Positions 45,761-53,468 of a stretch of DNA of 64,000 nucleotides are shown here, in pieces; within the stretch, counting starts at the first letter, position 1; the number at the start of each line of letters is the position of its first letter. The notes under the pieces were generated by a model. It did no database searches, had not been told where the DNA came from, and saw only the letters and a list, made by a program, of their open reading frames with translations. The position numbers and the translations under genes were made by a program. This DNA is from Arcicella aurantiaca (GTDB lineage: Bacteria > Bacteroidota > Bacteroidia > Cytophagales > Spirosomataceae): positions 1-64,000 of the forward strand of contig NZ_QGGO01000012.1 of the NCBI RefSeq assembly GCF_003148625.1, read 5' to 3'.

Positions 45761-45931
45761 ATTGATTTTGGTCATTATTTCTTTGGGTAATCCATATTTT
45801 TGTATAGTTTGGATAGCTTCATCTAACTGTTTTTTGAAAATAACTTTATCTTCTAAATAATCAAGTGCAGGGTTGTACTTACTTTTGGGGAAATTCTGCT
45901 CTGATTTAATATTTCTGTTTGCTGTTTTCAT
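45740..45931 (-). CDS. Small hypothetical protein, partner of the DUF6934-like gene
   Basis: A 63-residue basic protein (KTANRNIKSEQNFPKSKYNP, LEDKVIFKKQLDEAIQTIQK) lying 13 bp downstream of the DUF6934-like gene on the same strand, so the two form one unit. I do not recognise a domain; the second half is likely helical. The size and pairing resemble small Bacteroidota modules of unknown role, possibly of toxin-antitoxin type. Confidence 0.6.
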   Translation of the reverse strand: MKTANRNIKSEQNFPKSKYNPALDYLEDKVIFKKQLDEAIQTIQKYGLPKEIMTKINKKSSVS

Positions 45932-45944
45932 GTTACTAAAATAA

Positions 45945-46424
45945 TTAATCTTTCTGTGAAATCAAAAAAGCTATATAGTTTTTATCTACTACAAATATTT
46001 CCCAACCAGTATCGGTTAATCCAAAAATATCGGCAACTTTATTGATTTCGGTAAAATACCTATTCATCCTCATTTGATATAATCTTGTTCTGAGTGGCTT
46101 TTCCCCTAATGGTTGGCTACCCTTGAAATACAAAAAAGCATCAGGGTATTCTTCCCAAAATTCATTTGTTGTATTGGCTACTGTAGCTAACACCTTATCT
46201 GTATCACCATTATTACTTGTTATTTGGTCGTTAAAATCTTTTATTGCGTCATCCCAATCACCAAACCCCAAATTATATACTTTTATTTCAGAAGGTAAAC
46301 CAATAAATGCGGGATTTAATTTACTATATTCTACTACCTTTACTATTGTTTTTTGTCCAATACTTTCAAAAATGTAGGTTAACTTATTAATAGATGCTTC
46401 TGTTGTATATTTTTCTAATTTCAT
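45945..46424 (-). CDS. DUF6934-like protein
   Basis: A 159-residue soluble protein. Its pattern fits the Bacteroidota family I know as DUF6934: an N-terminal strand with MKLEKYTTEASINKLTYIFES, quoted as LEKYTTEASINKLTYIFES, then VYNLGFGDWDDAIKDFND, the block SNNGDTDKVLATVANTTNEF, YPDAFLYFKGSQP and RTRLYQMRMNRYF. The function is unknown. It is paired with a 63-residue basic protein encoded 13 bp downstream. Confidence 0.75.
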   Translation of the reverse strand: MKLEKYTTEASINKLTYIFESIGQKTIVKVVEYSKLNPAFIGLPSEIKVYNLGFGDWDDAIKDFNDQITSNNGDTDKVLATVANTTNEFWEEYPDAFLYFKGSQPLGEKPLRTRLYQMRMNRYFTEINKVADIFGLTDTGWEIFVVDKNYIAFLISQKD

Positions 46425-46470
46425 TAGCTGTAAATAATTTATCTATGACAAAATTTCTTTTCTCATACTC

Positions 46471-46508
46471 AAAAAAAAACCTCCCTCTTGTAGATTAGAG
46501 AGAGGTGA
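46471..46508 (-). terminator. Terminator of the LysM gene
   Basis: Stem arms ACCTCCCTCT (about 46478-46488) and AGAGAGAGGT (about 46497-46507), with one mismatch; the leftward transcript ends in a long U run (A run at 46471-46479). Confidence 0.75.
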
Positions 46509-46527
46509 TGAGAAATATATCTAAAAC

Positions 46528-47187
46528 CTATTGCAACGGGATAATTAATTTTTCTCCACGTTCAGCCATATCTTTTGTTTTCTTGTTTGCATCTATCAAG
46601 GCCTGTTTGCTAATACCATATTTTTGAGCAACAACTCGAAGGACATCTCCAGCACCTACGGTATGGATGGTTCTAATTTTAACCTTCAATTTTGTTACAC
46701 CTACTTTAATACCCTCAGGTTTTACATCAGGATTAAGTGTTTGAAGCGTTGCTTTGCTAATATTGTAACGGTTTGCAATACCAAAAAAAGTTTCTCCCGA
46801 CTGTACGGTATGAGTTATCGTTTCTCCTTTTGGTATTTCTGTCTTTTTCACTGGTTTTTCCTTCTCACTTTCCTTTTTCTCTTTTGGCTCAACCGTTTTC
46901 TTTTCTTCTGGGTCTTCTGAAACTTCTTTCTTCTTTTCGTCTGTTGCAACATTGTCGCCTGTTTCTTCAAGAGGAGGAGGAATAACGACTTCTTCATTAT
47001 TTTGTCCAGACATTGCTACTGAGTTTGGACTCTTGCTAACGAGTTCTTCATCTTTTGTAGAGCTGTTTCTTACAGACTGCCAACCCACATAAAGTAGGGC
47101 AATTACCATAGCAATTAATACAAATAGCGTAATAGTGGGAAGTTTTGAAGTTTCTTCAACGGGGCGAGGATTACGGTTTTCTTCCAT
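46528..47187 (-). CDS. Membrane-anchored protein with two LysM domains
   Basis: A 219-residue protein with a single N-terminal membrane helix (about 13-35, TITLFVLIAMVIALLYVGW). A charged Glu/Lys-rich linker of about 80 residues follows (EKKTVEPKEKKESEKEKPVK), then two LysM peptidoglycan-binding domains: HTVQSGETFFGIANRYNISK at about 129 and HTVGAGDVLRVVAQKYGISK at about 173. It would hold the inner membrane to the cell wall. There is no catalytic domain. purE lies 61 bp upstream in the gene order. Confidence 0.92.
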   Translation of the reverse strand: MEENRNPRPVEETSKLPTITLFVLIAMVIALLYVGWQSVRNSSTKDEELVSKSPNSVAMSGQNNEEVVIPPPLEETGDNVATDEKKKEVSEDPEEKKTVEPKEKKESEKEKPVKKTEIPKGETITHTVQSGETFFGIANRYNISKATLQTLNPDVKPEGIKVGVTKLKVKIRTIHTVGAGDVLRVVAQKYGISKQALIDANKKTKDMAERGEKLIIPLQ

Positions 47188-47248
47188 AATAACGTTTTTT
47201 ACGAGTAAGGAGGTTATGAGTGAGTACGAAATTTAACTTCTGAAAAAA

Positions 47249-47731
47249 TTATTTATTTCTTAATTCCGAAACCATTTCCGCTACTTTATCACTCAATTCT
47301 GTTTTATATTTTTGCAATTTAATAGCAATTTCCTGATTTTCAATACCTATCATCTGAATTGCTAAAATTCCTGCATTTTTTGCTCCGTTTAAAGCAACTG
47401 TCGCAACGGGTACACCTGATGGCATTTGAAGAATAGACAAAACTGAGTCCCAACCATCAATAGAATTGGAAGATTTTACAGGTACACCAATAACTGGTAA
47501 AGTGGTAACTGATGCTACCATTCCCGGTAAATGAGCTGCTCCGCCTGCACCTGCAATGATGACTTTTACGCCACGTTCACGTGCTGTTTGGGCATATTCT
47601 ACCATTTTCAAAGGAGTACGGTGAGCCGAAACGATGTCGATTTCGTAAGCTACGCCAAATTGTTTACAAATTTCTACGGCTTCTTCCATGACTTTTAAGT
47701 CTGAAATACTACCCATGATGATTCCTACCAT
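47249..47731 (-). CDS. purE: N5-carboxyaminoimidazole ribonucleotide mutase
   Basis: PurE converts N5-CAIR to CAIR in purine synthesis. At 160 residues it is a class I PurE, with [34 protein letters not shown] with the key His, [27 protein letters not shown] and [20 protein letters not shown]. Its partner purK is just upstream on the strand; a hairpin between them may tune their ratio. Confidence 0.97.
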   Translation of the reverse strand: MVGIIMGSISDLKVMEEAVEICKQFGVAYEIDIVSAHRTPLKMVEYAQTARERGVKVIIAGAGGAAHLPGMVASVTTLPVIGVPVKSSNSIDGWDSVLSILQMPSGVPVATVALNGAKNAGILAIQMIGIENQEIAIKLQKYKTELSDKVAEMVSELRNK

Positions 47732-47780
47732 TTTTATATAAGGATGTTTATTTACAGCAAAGTTAATTTTAAAAACTGAA

Positions 47781-47812
47781 AAACCCTTTGAATACCTAAA
47801 TTCAAAGGGTTT
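47781..47812 (-). terminator. Hairpin between purK and purE
   Basis: A 12-bp stem (47781-47792 with 47801-47812), with a U run possible in the leftward transcript. It lies inside the purK-purE unit, so it would act as a partial terminator or leave purE dependent on its own promoter. Confidence 0.7.
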
Positions 47813-47818
47813 TATACT

Positions 47819-48940
47819 TTATGCTACGACCTTCAAAGTTTCTTTTACCTTTGAAACTTTAGCTTTTAGACTTTCTAAATCTTCATCTACAACGGTAATA
47901 TGTCCCATTTTACGGAATGGTTTGGTTATTTTTTTTCCGTATAAAAATGGATATACTCCCGATATACTAAGACTTTCCTCCATGCCTTGATACTTTGCTT
48001 CACCTGTGAAACCGTCTTCACCCAAAAGATTTACCATTGCCGCTTTTGAATGTGCGGTAGTATCGCCCAAAGGCAATCCTAAAACAGCTCTGAGGTGTTG
48101 CTCAAATTGTGAAGTATGATTTGCTCTGATGGTATGATGCCCGCTGTTGTGTGTGCGTGGAGCAACTTCATTGATAAGAATTTGTCCATCTTTAGTCAAA
48201 AACATTTCTACCGCCAACAAACCGACAATGCCTAATTTTGCTGCCGTTTCAATGGCAATTTTGCAAGCTTCATCATGAATTTGGGTTGAAACTTCAGCAG
48301 GAGCGAAAAGATATTCTACCAAATTATGAACAGGATGAAAAACACATTCAACCGTTGGGAAAGTCTTGATTTCTCCGTGTTCGTTACGAGCTACGATTAC
48401 GGCAATTTCTTTGTCGAAATCAATGGCTTTTTCTAATAAACTGGGTTCTGTGAATGCTAATGAAATATCTGCTTCGGAAGATAATTTTTGTACGCCACGA
48501 CCATCATAACCGCCTTTTCCTAATTTATTGAAGGCAGGTAAAAAGTCAATGTTTTGCTTAATGTCCTCAATAGAATCGGTCAAGATAAAATCGGAAGTAG
48601 GCAGGTTATTATCTTGATAAAATTGCTTTTGAATACGTTTATCCTGAATAATTTCTAACACTTCGGGTTGAGGAAATACTTTTTTCCCTTCCGCTTGTAA
48701 TTTTTTAAGAGCTTCAAGATTGACATTTTCAATTTCGATGGTAATCACATCACAATCTTGCCCAAATTGATAAACGGTATCAAAGTCTAAGAAAGAACCC
48801 ACCACAAATTCGGGGGCAATTTTGGCACAAGGAGCGTCTGGGTCTGGGTCAAGTGATTTTACATGAATATCTAAATCCATAGCAGCTTGGAGCAACATTT
48901 TACCCAATTGTCCGCCACCTAATAATCCTAATTTTTGCAT
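47819..48940 (-). CDS. purK: N5-carboxyaminoimidazole ribonucleotide synthase
   Basis: PurK makes N5-CAIR from AIR, ATP and bicarbonate, feeding PurE. The 373-residue ATP-grasp enzyme starts LGLLGGGQLGKMLLQAAMDL. It has LPAFNKLGKGGYDGRGVQKL in the ATP-binding domain, EKAIDFDKEIAVIVAR, and the metal-binding block ILINEVAPRTHNSGHHTI. Length and motifs are normal. Confidence 0.97.
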   Translation of the reverse strand: MQKLGLLGGGQLGKMLLQAAMDLDIHVKSLDPDPDAPCAKIAPEFVVGSFLDFDTVYQFGQDCDVITIEIENVNLEALKKLQAEGKKVFPQPEVLEIIQDKRIQKQFYQDNNLPTSDFILTDSIEDIKQNIDFLPAFNKLGKGGYDGRGVQKLSSEADISLAFTEPSLLEKAIDFDKEIAVIVARNEHGEIKTFPTVECVFHPVHNLVEYLFAPAEVSTQIHDEACKIAIETAAKLGIVGLLAVEMFLTKDGQILINEVAPRTHNSGHHTIRANHTSQFEQHLRAVLGLPLGDTTAHSKAAMVNLLGEDGFTGEAKYQGMEESLSISGVYPFLYGKKITKPFRKMGHITVVDEDLESLKAKVSKVKETLKVVA

Positions 48941-49070
48941 TTTTTTAGCGATATGCTATAAGCGATATGCTGTAAGCGGTCGGACTCATAGAAAAAGCCT
49001 ATTGCTTAAAGCCTGTGCGTAGAGCAAACATTTATTTCCTCAAAATTACGCTGAAATCTCTAAACCTTCT

Positions 49071-49078
49071 TAAATTTG
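49071..49078 (+). promoter_or_regulatory. Candidate -7 box for the DUF6580 gene
   Basis: TAAATTTG fits TAnnTTTG, 44 bp before the start codon. No clear -33 element and no riboswitch-like structure are seen in the leader. Confidence 0.4.
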
Positions 49079-49122
49079 TAGAATAGAATTAATTAGCGAC
49101 TATCAAAATCGCTTTATGTAAT

Positions 49123-49695
49123 ATGAAAAATTCAGTAAATCTTCGTTTTGGAGTAATTTCGGGAATGATATTATTAGCGGCAATTAGTCGTTTTATACCA
49201 GTGATGATACCTTCATTGTCAAATTTTTCTCCAGTTGGAGCAATGGCATTGTTCGGTGGAGCCTATTTTACTCGTAAATCTTGGGCTTTTGCAGTTCCAT
49301 TATTTGCTCTTTGGATTTCTAACTTGGTATTAAATAATGTTTTTTATAAGCAATATTACCCAACATTTTCTTTTGGTTTTGAAACTACCGTTTTCATTAG
49401 TATTTCTGTGATGGTAGCTATCGGAATCGTAACGTTGAAGAAAGTGAATGTAACAAATGTATTATTAGCCAATCTTTTAGGAACGATTGCTTTTTTTACA
49501 GTATCAAACTTCTTGGTTTGGAATGGCGGAACAATGTATCCTAAAACTATGGAGGGTTTAGTTACGTGTTATACAATGGCATTACCATTTTTGAAAAATT
49601 CTTTAATGAGTAATTTATTGTTTTCGGCTGTGATGTTTGGAATGTACGAATATGCTAAAACACAAGTGAAAGAATTAGCTGTTGTTCGTGCATAA
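49123..49695 (+). CDS. DUF6580 family putative membrane transporter
   Basis: A 190-residue membrane protein with about five to six hydrophobic helices. It has the family opening LLAAISRFIPVMIPSLSNFS followed by PVGAMALFGGAYF, resembling the substrate-specific (S) components of ECF vitamin transporters. The loop NFLVWNGGTMYPKTMEGLVT and the C-terminal helix LMSNLLFSAVMFGMYEYAK match DUF6580. The substrate is unknown. It is a single-gene unit ended by a strong palindrome. Confidence 0.8.
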   Translation: MKNSVNLRFGVISGMILLAAISRFIPVMIPSLSNFSPVGAMALFGGAYFTRKSWAFAVPLFALWISNLVLNNVFYKQYYPTFSFGFETTVFISISVMVAIGIVTLKKVNVTNVLLANLLGTIAFFTVSNFLVWNGGTMYPKTMEGLVTCYTMALPFLKNSLMSNLLFSAVMFGMYEYAKTQVKELAVVRA

Positions 49696-49712
49696 TCATT
49701 TCACGAGCAAAT

Positions 49713-49748
49713 AAAAAGCCTGCAAATTTTAAAATTTGCAGGCTTTTT
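49713..49748 (+). terminator. Terminator with an 18-bp perfect palindrome
   Basis: AAAAAGCCTGCAAATTTT (49713-49730) is followed directly by its complement (49731-49748) and more T. The AT-rich tip would open into the loop. Confidence 0.9.
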
Positions 49749-49816
49749 TTGTTGTAATTTGTCGGAACTTGGATTGATTAGATTAATGGATTTTAAGATT
49801 TTGGTATAATAAAATC

Positions 49817-49920
49817 AATCTTCTGTAAAAACCAATCTACCAATTACTAATTTCCAGTAACTACTTACAATCTTCTGTAAAAACCACTCTATCAATAACC
49901 AATTTCCAGTAACCACTTAC
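49817..49920. repeat. Two tandem copies of a 52-bp unit at the der 3' end
   Basis: 49817-49868 and 49869-49920 are about 90% alike (AATCTTCTGTAAAAACCA at the start, CCAGTAAC/TCACTTAC-type ends). The second copy runs into the der stop codon and the der tail itself starts with a similar TTCTGTCTAAAG, so the unit may have grown from the gene end. Confidence 0.75.
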
Positions 49921-51239
49921 TTCTGTCTAAAGAAAATCTGAATGGGTACACCCGTAAAGTCGAAGTGTTCACGCATTTGATTTTCTAAATAACGTTCATA
50001 ACTTTCACGAATATATTGTGGTAAATTACAGAACATCACAAACGATGGTGACTTAGTTGGTAATTGCGTCATGTATTTGATTTTGATGTATTTCCCTTTC
50101 CAAGCTGGTGGAGGATAATTTTCGATTACCTTCAACATCACATCGTTTAATTTTGAAGTAGGAATTTTCTTCGTTTTGTTCTCATAAACGTCCAAAATCA
50201 TTTCAACTGCTTGGAAAATACGTTGTTTTTCTTTCACAGATGTAAAAATGATAGGCATATAATTTAGAGGAGCCATACGCTGACGAATTGCATCTTCCAT
50301 ACGCTTAGAAGTCATTGAATCTTTTTCAACCAAATCCCACTTATTAATCATCAACACGATTCCTTTTTTAGCACGGTCAGCCATTGAAATAATGTTCATG
50401 TCTTGTGCCTGTAAACCTGTCTGTAAATCAATCGTAGTAGCATCAATCAAAATAACCGCAATATCACATTCTTCCATTGCCTTGATAGTACGCAAGAATG
50501 AATAATACTCGATGTTATCTTCCATTTTTGCCTTGCGACGAATCCCAGCGGTATCGGTAATGATAAAATCCTTCCCGAACATATTATAGTGATTGTCGAT
50601 AGCATCACGAGTTGTTCCCGCAATATCTGTAACAATACTTCTTTCTTTACCCAAAAGTGCATTCAAGAATGAAGATTTACCAACGTTTGGTTTTCCAAGA
50701 ATAGCAATTTTGGGAATTCCTGCATTTGGATTTTCAACGCCTTCTTCTTCAAAATGACTAACTACGGCATCTAATAAATCTCCCGTTCCCGAACCACTTT
50801 CTGCGGCAATAGCGAAAGGGTCGCCCATGCCTAATTCATAAAACTCAACGGCATCCATACCTTTTTCGTAGGTATCAGCTTTGTTAGCAACGATGTAAAC
50901 AGGTTTTTTTGATTTACGAAGAACTTTTGCGAAGTCTTTGTCCAAATCAGTAATACCCGTAGTACAATCCACCACGAAAAGACAAACGTCTGCTTCTTCG
51001 ATTGCCAATTCTACTTGCTCACGGATAGCACCTTCAAAGGTATCTTCAGAGCCAACAACGTATCCACCCGTATCAATGACGGTGTAATATTTTCCAATCC
51101 ACTCGCCGTATCCGTAGTGGCGGTCACGAGTTACCCCCGAAACGTTGTCCATGATTGCCTTTTTCTGTTCGATAAGGCGATTAAAAAGTGTTGATTTTCC
51201 CACGTTCGGGCGACCAACAATTGCAACAATATTTGACAT
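49917..51239 (-). CDS. der: Ribosome-assembly GTPase Der (EngA)
   Basis: A 440-residue essential GTPase that acts in assembly of the 50S subunit. It has two GTPase domains in tandem, each with a G1 loop (GRPNVGKST near 8 and GKPNVGKSS near 182), G3 (DTGG and DTAG) and G4 (NKAD and NKWD). The C-terminal KH-like domain holds PPAWKGKYIKIKYMTQ and SYERYLENQMREHFDFTGVP. era lies upstream on the same strand, with a PIN toxin-antitoxin pair in between. Confidence 0.97.
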   Translation of the reverse strand: MSNIVAIVGRPNVGKSTLFNRLIEQKKAIMDNVSGVTRDRHYGYGEWIGKYYTVIDTGGYVVGSEDTFEGAIREQVELAIEEADVCLFVVDCTTGITDLDKDFAKVLRKSKKPVYIVANKADTYEKGMDAVEFYELGMGDPFAIAAESGSGTGDLLDAVVSHFEEEGVENPNAGIPKIAILGKPNVGKSSFLNALLGKERSIVTDIAGTTRDAIDNHYNMFGKDFIITDTAGIRRKAKMEDNIEYYSFLRTIKAMEECDIAVILIDATTIDLQTGLQAQDMNIISMADRAKKGIVLMINKWDLVEKDSMTSKRMEDAIRQRMAPLNYMPIIFTSVKEKQRIFQAVEMILDVYENKTKKIPTSKLNDVMLKVIENYPPPAWKGKYIKIKYMTQLPTKSPSFVMFCNLPQYIRESYERYLENQMREHFDFTGVPIQIFFRQK

Positions 51240-51410
51240 TTTACTTGTTTTTTGAGCTGTTCCCTACAAACTGTGAATTAATTAAAAACCTAAATTTTAG
51301 TGTTTTAATCTTAGCTTGCAAGCACCTCGATTTTTGAATAATATACTTTTAAGGAGGGGTAGAAAATGGTGATTAATATTTATGTTATCATTAAAAATCA
51401 GTAACGCAAA

Positions 51411-51797
51411 CTACCTTTTATCAATAGCAGGCAGTAAAATAACATTTACTGTTTTTAAAGATTCAAATTTTTCGTCACAAGTGATTAATGAGATATTGCT
51501 TTGTTGGGCGGTCGCTCCAACGATGGCATCCATTAATTTCAAACGAGTGGTAAGTCTTATCTTAATGGCTAACTGTTTGATGTTTTCTGAAAGAGGAATG
51601 ATAATGGTCGTATTCAAAAACTCTTTCAACATCTCTCGTTCACCTTTACTTATGTTTGGATTACACTGAATTTCCATTTCGGTAATTTCAGAAATGATGA
51701 TTTGTTTATCTCCCACTAAATCCATTTCAAATGAATAGCCTTCTAAATAATTCATTAAGGTATTCGTATCAAGAACAATACAGGTTTGATTATTCAT
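51411..51797 (-). CDS. PIN-domain protein, VapC-like toxin
   Basis: A 128-residue PIN-domain protein with the acidic sites in order: Asp in VLDTNTLMNY, Glu in ISEITEMEIQ, Asp in LKLMDAIVGATA, and Asp/Glu in LITCDEKFES. Such proteins are endoribonuclease toxins. The gene overlaps the stop codon of a 51-codon gene in front by one base, which fits a coupled antitoxin-toxin pair. The pair sits between era and der. Confidence 0.88.
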   Translation of the reverse strand: MNNQTCIVLDTNTLMNYLEGYSFEMDLVGDKQIIISEITEMEIQCNPNISKGEREMLKEFLNTTIIIPLSENIKQLAIKIRLTTRLKLMDAIVGATAQQSNISLITCDEKFESLKTVNVILLPAIDKR

Positions 51798-51952
51798 CAG
51801 CGTAAATCTCTTTGAAATGCTAAAGAGTCTATTTTAAAATTGAATTTACCTGCAAAATCTTTAGATTTTTTCTGAGGGTTATTTTTAGCTACTTTAGTGA
51901 AAATATCTTCTAATTGTGCCTTTGTGGCATTTTGAGGAACTTTAATAGTCAT
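51797..51952 (-). CDS. Short putative antitoxin of the PIN toxin
   Basis: A 51-residue frame starts at the ATG complement of 51950-51952 and ends at a TGA that shares one base with the PIN start codon. It reads MTIKVPQNATKAQLEDIFTK, then a basic stretch NNPQKKSKDFAGKF ending SLAFQRDLR. Small size, mixed charge and one-base coupling to a PIN gene are typical of an antitoxin. No family is recognised. Confidence 0.75.
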   Translation of the reverse strand: MTIKVPQNATKAQLEDIFTKVAKNNPQKKSKDFAGKFNFKIDSLAFQRDLR

Positions 51953-52048
51953 GACTGTTTAGATTTAAAATATTTCACAAGATGTTAAATATATACAATG
52001 TCGGCGTTTAGACTTTATATCAATATTTTTTTCAAATATTCTCTAATC

Positions 52049-52954
52049 TCAATCCTGCCCATACCCAAACATTCGTAATTTTTGAGCTTTTTGTCTCCAA
52101 TCGGGTTCTACTTTGATGAACTGCTCCAAGAAAACTTTTTTACCAAAGAATTTTTCCATTGCTTCACGAGCTTGCGTACCTACTTTTTTGATGGATTCGC
52201 CTTTGTGACCAATCAAAATGGCTCTTTGGGTTACTCGCTCCACGTAAATTTCGGCTGAAATTCTAATCAAATTATCTTCTTCTTTAAATGCTGCAATTGA
52301 TACTTCGCAAGAATAAGGCACTTCTTTTTTATAATTTAAAAATATCTTTTCTCTGATTATCTCTGAAGCAAAAAAGCGTTCGGGCTTATCGGTCAGCTCT
52401 TCTTTGTCAAAATACGGCGGATGATTCGGTAAATGTTCAACGATTGAATCAAAAATTTCACCTGTATTTTGTTCTTTCAAAGCAGAAATTGGAATAATTG
52501 CTTGTGTTGGGAAACGTTCACGCCAATGAGCAATTTTTTCGGCAATTTGTTCTTCGGTTGCTAAGTCAATTTTATTAATCAATAATAAAACTGGAATATG
52601 GTCAATACGAGCAAGCTTGTCGATAACATCATCTTCATCGTATTTTTCAAAAATATCCGTTACAAACAAAATCACATCGGCATCTTCCAAAGAGCTATGC
52701 ACGAAGGTCATCATAGATTTATGTAACTCATATTTGGGAAGAATAATTCCCGGAGTATCAGAGTAAACTAATTGAAAATCAGTGCCATTATGAGTTCCAT
52801 TCAAAATGCCCATAATACGATGACGAGTAGTTTGAGCTTTTGAAGTAATAATACTGAGACGTTCCCCGACCAAGACATTCATTAGTGTTGATTTACCCAC
52901 ATTAGGTTTTCCAACAATACTAACAAAGCCTGCTTTATGATTGATTTGTTCCAT
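52049..52954 (-). CDS. era: Ribosome-assembly GTPase Era
   Basis: Era helps mature the 30S subunit by binding the 3' end of 16S rRNA. I choose the ATG at 52954, which gives 301 residues starting MEQINHKAGFVSIVG; the frame is open a little further upstream from a TTG. The GTPase domain has GKPNVGKSTLMN, DTPG and NKID. The C-terminal KH domain has the AILIGHKGESIKKVGTQARE block and ends WRQKAQKLRMFGY. The endonuclease-like gene ends 8 bp before this start, so the two may share a transcript. Confidence 0.96.
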   Translation of the reverse strand: MEQINHKAGFVSIVGKPNVGKSTLMNVLVGERLSIITSKAQTTRHRIMGILNGTHNGTDFQLVYSDTPGIILPKYELHKSMMTFVHSSLEDADVILFVTDIFEKYDEDDVIDKLARIDHIPVLLLINKIDLATEEQIAEKIAHWRERFPTQAIIPISALKEQNTGEIFDSIVEHLPNHPPYFDKEELTDKPERFFASEIIREKIFLNYKKEVPYSCEVSIAAFKEEDNLIRISAEIYVERVTQRAILIGHKGESIKKVGTQAREAMEKFFGKKVFLEQFIKVEPDWRQKAQKLRMFGYGQD

Positions 52955-52962
52955 TTTCTGAA

Positions 52963-53394
52963 CTATTGAATAGCTGATTTGAGTAAATGCCAAGCTTCTC
53001 TGTATTCGGCAGACTTGGGCTTTCGTTGTCTTTTTTCGGATTCTACAAAATGAATTTCAGAACTGTAACTGATGAATACATGAATTGGTAGAATGTAAAA
53101 GACTTGAATTTTGTCTAAATAAATAATGGCAAAGTCGAAGTCTGTTTCATGATACTTTTCTCTTAACATTACTCGTCGATTTGTTTTTGTACGACGATTA
53201 TCAGCCACATAATTTTGTCTGGACTCGTCAAACCAAGCACCTTTTACTTGAATTTTGATAAACTTTCCATCAATATCAAAAACCATATCGTAAGGTAATC
53301 TGTCTCCAAGTGGTTTCAGGACGTTCCAACCTTGTTTTAAAGCATGAAGGATAACGGCTTGTTCGGCAATATCTCCTTTGAGTTTTGTATCCAT
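52963..53394 (-). CDS. PD-(D/E)XK homing-endonuclease-like protein (I-Ssp6803I family)
   Basis: I choose the ATG at 53394, giving 143 residues that start MDTKLKGDIAEQAVIL. The residues Glu11, Asp36 (LPYDMVF), Gln49 and Lys51 (IKIQVKGAW) match, in type and spacing, the catalytic core of I-Ssp6803I as I recall it. That enzyme is the small PD-(D/E)XK endonuclease that homes into the cyanobacterial tRNA-fMet group I intron. A DNA-binding role is further suggested by NRRTKTNRRVMLREK in the middle and a basic C-terminal part. The gene lies 74 bp downstream of an intron-interrupted tRNA-fMet gene on the same strand, but outside the intron. Members of this family are also found without introns, so function remains inferred. 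Confidence 0.8.
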   Translation of the reverse strand: MDTKLKGDIAEQAVILHALKQGWNVLKPLGDRLPYDMVFDIDGKFIKIQVKGAWFDESRQNYVADNRRTKTNRRVMLREKYHETDFDFAIIYLDKIQVFYILPIHVFISYSSEIHFVESEKRQRKPKSAEYREAWHLLKSAIQ

Positions 53395-53422
53395 ATAGTG
53401 ATTTGATAATTGTAGAAAAAAG

Positions 53423-53462
53423 AAAAAAGCCAACTACTTTTTTATTAAGTAATTGGCTTTAA
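53423..53462 (-). terminator. Terminator of the tRNA-fMet transcript
   Basis: A 14-bp stem (53426-53439 with 53447-53460, one G-U pair) with a U run in the leftward transcript. It lies between the tRNA 3' end and the endonuclease-like gene, which therefore probably has its own promoter or relies on read-through. Confidence 0.8.
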
Positions 53463-53468
53463 AATTAG

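Noticed and set aside
46624-46920. 98-codon plus-strand open frame in the LysM gene
   Set aside because: Its Phe/Leu-rich product is the mirror of the Glu/Lys-rich linker on the real strand.
49080-49122. Vitamin riboswitch upstream of the DUF6580 transporter
   Set aside because: The leader is short and shows no B12-box or other known aptamer sequence.
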